Below the pieces are notes generated by a model. It saw only the letters and a program-made list of their open reading frames with translations. It searched no databases and was not told the origin of the DNA. A stretch of 64,000 bases of DNA from Streptomyces sp. V3I8 (GTDB taxonomy: Bacteria > Actinomycetota > Actinomycetes > Streptomycetales > Streptomycetaceae): positions 3,286,001-3,350,000 of the forward strand of contig NZ_JAUSZL010000002.1 of assembly GCF_030817535.1 (NCBI RefSeq), in the 5' to 3' direction. A program made the position numbers and the translations under genes. Positions 62,276-64,000 of this stretch are shown here, in pieces. Within the stretch, counting starts at the first letter, position 1; every line of letters begins with the position of its first letter.

Positions 62276-62974
62276 TCAGTACACGCTCAGGCCGAACCGC
62301 GCGAGCACCTCCGCGACGGGCTGGTAGTACGTGACGCCGCCGGAGGCGCAGCTGCCACTGCCTCCCACGACGAGACCGACAGCCAGGGTGCCGGAGAACG
62401 CCGGTCCTCCGGAGTCACCGGCCTCGGTGCAGGCGGTGGAGCGGAAGAGGCCGTGCACCGCGCCCTCGGCGAAGTTGACCGTGGCGTTGACCGCGGTCAC
62501 CGTCCCGCAGCGGAGGCCGCTCGTCCGGCCGACATGACAGACCCGCTGCCCGACGGCGGGACTCGTGGAGCCGGTCACGTCCTGGACGGCTCCCCCGCCC
62601 AGGGTCACTTCGCCGGGAAGGACCAGGGCCGACGTGGTGTAGCGGACCACTCCGTAGTCGTCGACGGGGAAGGAGCCGCCCGCGGAGACGCCGACCTGGA
62701 CGGTGCGTGAGCTGTCGGCGAACCACGTGGTGGGGGTGGTCGGGGTGGTCGGGGTGCCCGCGCAGTGCCCCAGCGTCACCGCGTGACGGCCCGCGCCTCC
62801 GGTGGTGTTGAAGCCCACGACGCACTGCGCCCCGTTGGAACCGTGGAGGACGGTGCCGCCGAGGACCGTGGGCACGCGAGGGGCTGCGGTCGCCGGGGCC
62901 GGGCCGCACAGCGGGGTGACCACGGCCATCACGGCCGCGGCGCGGATCGCCAGAGGTGTGCGCGAGCGTCTCAT
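62276..62974 (-). CDS. Secreted chymotrypsin-like (S1) serine protease
   Basis: 232 residues from ATG 62974 (GGAGGG upstream). Signal peptide (RRSRTPLAIRAAAVMAVVTP ... ATAA), and a short pro region merging into mature domain VLGGTVLHGSNGAQCVVGFN. Catalytic His in AVTLGHCAG, Asp in VDDYGVVRYT, Ser in CTEAGDSGGPAFSG; cysteines pair as in streptogrisins. A TPTTPTTPTT insertion after the histidine loop is unusual and lies on a TTCGGGGTGG-type repeat in DNA. No long propeptide, unlike classic streptogrisins, so activation may differ. Confidence 0.9.
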   Translation of the reverse strand: MRRSRTPLAIRAAAVMAVVTPLCGPAPATAAPRVPTVLGGTVLHGSNGAQCVVGFNTTGGAGRHAVTLGHCAGTPTTPTTPTTWFADSSRTVQVGVSAGGSFPVDDYGVVRYTTSALVLPGEVTLGGGAVQDVTGSTSPAVGQRVCHVGRTSGLRCGTVTAVNATVNFAEGAVHGLFRSTACTEAGDSGGPAFSGTLAVGLVVGGSGSCASGGVTYYQPVAEVLARFGLSVY

Positions 62975-63184
62975 GGGCCCTCCGGGGGCGTCGACGGTCT
63001 CGTACCGGACAGTCGCCCCATCCTGACGGGGACGGCGGACGGGACGACAGGGCCAGTCCGGCCGTTCGTCTGCGATCGTTCGTCTCCGATCGTTCGTCTC
63101 CGATCGTTCCTCCGCGGCCGGGACCGGCAAGATGAGTACGCGTACTCAGGCGTCCGGAGCCGTGCCGGAGCCACGATCGGAAGC

Positions 63185-63313
63185 ATGCTGTGGTCCGACC
63201 CGGAGAACGAGCCGCCGAAGGAGCTGCGCGACATGCAGGACATGTTGCGGCGGCTCGGCGTCCTCATCGCGCTGGCCGTGGTGTTCGCCATGGTCATCCT
63301 CGGCCTGATGTGA
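63185..63313 (+). CDS. Tiny single-TM protein upstream of maf
   Basis: 42 residues: [20 protein letters not shown], then [20 protein letters not shown] as a C-terminal membrane helix. Small open frame with good codon bias, 31 bp before maf. I recall similar tiny proteins beside maf and acyl-CoA carboxylase genes in Streptomyces. Function unknown. Confidence 0.75.
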   Translation: MLWSDPENEPPKELRDMQDMLRRLGVLIALAVVFAMVILGLM

Positions 63314-63344
63314 GCCGCCCCGGCCCCGCCGATACGCTGGGCGC

Positions 63345-63965
63345 ATGACTGATCAGCCACGCCGTCGGCTCGTTCTCGCCTCCCGGTCCCCCGCCCGGCT
63401 CGGACTGCTGCGGCAGGCCGGATTCGACCCCGAGGTCGTCGTCAGCGGGTTCGACGAGGACGCCGTGACCGCCCCGACCCCCGCCGAACTGGCGCTCGCC
63501 CTCGCCGAGGCGAAGGCGTCCGTGGTGGCGGCGCGGCCCGAGGTCGCCGGCGCCCTGGTGATCGGCTGCGACTCGGTGCTGGAACTGGACGGCGTGGCGT
63601 ACGGCAAGCCGGCCGACGCCGAGGAGGCGACCGCGCGCTGGAAGTCGATGCGCGGCCGGGCGGGCGTCCTGCAGACCGGCCACTGCGTGCGGGACACGGC
63701 GACCGGCCGCCACACGTCGGCGGTCGCGTCCACCGTGGTCCGCTTCGGCGAGCCGACCGACGCCGAGATCGCCGCGTACGTCGCCACGGGCGAGCCGCTG
63801 CACGTCGCGGGGGCGTTCACGCTGGACGGCCGCTCGGCCCCGTTCGTCGACGGCATCGACGGCGACCACGGCAACGTCATCGGCCTCTCGCTGCCGCTGC
63901 TACGCCGCCTGCTGGCCGAACTGGGCGTTGGCATCACCGGGTTGTGGGCCCCGCCCGAGAAGTGA
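63345..63965 (+). CDS. maf: Maf-family nucleoside triphosphate pyrophosphatase
   Basis: 206 residues. [20 protein letters not shown] is the Maf signature (LASxSPxR), followed by [16 protein letters not shown] (catalytic Asp in CDSVL), [13 protein letters not shown], and [34 protein letters not shown]. Hydrolyses non-canonical NTPs such as dTTP/UTP or modified forms, and can arrest septation when overexpressed in other bacteria. Complete within the window, 35 bp from its end. Confidence 0.93.
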   Translation: MTDQPRRRLVLASRSPARLGLLRQAGFDPEVVVSGFDEDAVTAPTPAELALALAEAKASVVAARPEVAGALVIGCDSVLELDGVAYGKPADAEEATARWKSMRGRAGVLQTGHCVRDTATGRHTSAVASTVVRFGEPTDAEIAAYVATGEPLHVAGAFTLDGRSAPFVDGIDGDHGNVIGLSLPLLRRLLAELGVGITGLWAPPEK

Positions 63966-64000
63966 CGCGGGAGCCGGCCGCCGGGCCGGGCCGGGTCGGG

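Overview
The window is chromosomal DNA of a Streptomyces (or very close actinomycete): very high GC with strong third-position G/C bias, many GTG/TTG starts, mycothiol metabolism (mca), a class III adenylate cyclase, acyl-CoA carboxylase beta/epsilon subunits, hutH, and sigma-R type promoters. From memory, the core gene order (thioredoxin/DUF255, mca, greA, ilvA, metB, msrA, L,D-transpeptidase, hutH, enoyl-CoA hydratase, cyclase, birA, pccB, pccE, maf) follows the S. coelicolor SCO4975 to SCO4923 stretch in inverted order. Two blocks of accessory genes interrupt this backbone.

Accessory block 1 (about 1.28-16.3 kb) sits in the 5' end of the DUF255 thioredoxin-like gene. The gene now has an atypical, lower-GC 5' end, and two GC-rich orphan copies of the displaced 5' end (11.6 kb and 16.3 kb) stop at the same CHWC codons, as after integration of two elements in tandem. 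The block holds: an Uma2 nuclease-like protein; two related proteins with different N-terminal reader domains (RAMA-like in one, Mrr-associated EVE/PUA-like in the other) on a shared wHTH-like/CBS-CBS/HEPN body; a four-gene operon (Nudix/winged-helix protein, nucleoside phosphorylase-like protein, two membrane proteins) in which the phosphorylase and the large membrane protein share a short amyloid-like motif; two decayed vapBC relics; and a three-gene module of lower GC (AAA ATPase, TOPRIM/DUF4435-like protein, DUF262 protein). An NB-ARC/TPR protein follows at the right edge.

Accessory block 2 (29.5-37.6 kb) is a signalling and defence-like cluster. It contains a membrane-anchored NTF2-like protein; a two-TM protein whose C-terminal RHIM-like motif is repeated at the N-terminus of the next gene, a TIR-like (PF10137-type) predicted NADase; a two-TM protein with a ThsA-type macro domain; a divergent SARP-type regulator fused to the same macro domain; and an Mrr nuclease-TerD fusion. 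I read it as a TIR/ADP-ribose-type signal system with a membrane effector and a dedicated signal-sensing transcription factor. The macro-SARP fusion and the paired RHIM-like motifs are the most novel features of the window.

The rest is mostly core: 19.8-29.1 kb thiol and amino-acid genes (mca and one msrA each behind a near-consensus sigma-R promoter); 37.8-43.0 kb a small secreted protein, a redox gene pair, an alcohol dehydrogenase with a divergent XRE regulator, and a monooxygenase-haemoglobin fusion; 43.1-50.9 kb a large secreted subtilase, an ABC exporter whose permease carries a frameshift, and an L,D-transpeptidase; 51.0-57.6 kb a sortase-type surface protein, a DEAD-box helicase, a cold-shock gene with a hairpin and U-tract in its leader, hutH, a GAF-GGDEF protein and an enoyl-CoA hydratase; 57.7-64.0 kb cyclase, birA, pccBE, a trypsin-like protease and maf. 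I saw no rRNA, tRNA, CRISPR array or integrase gene.
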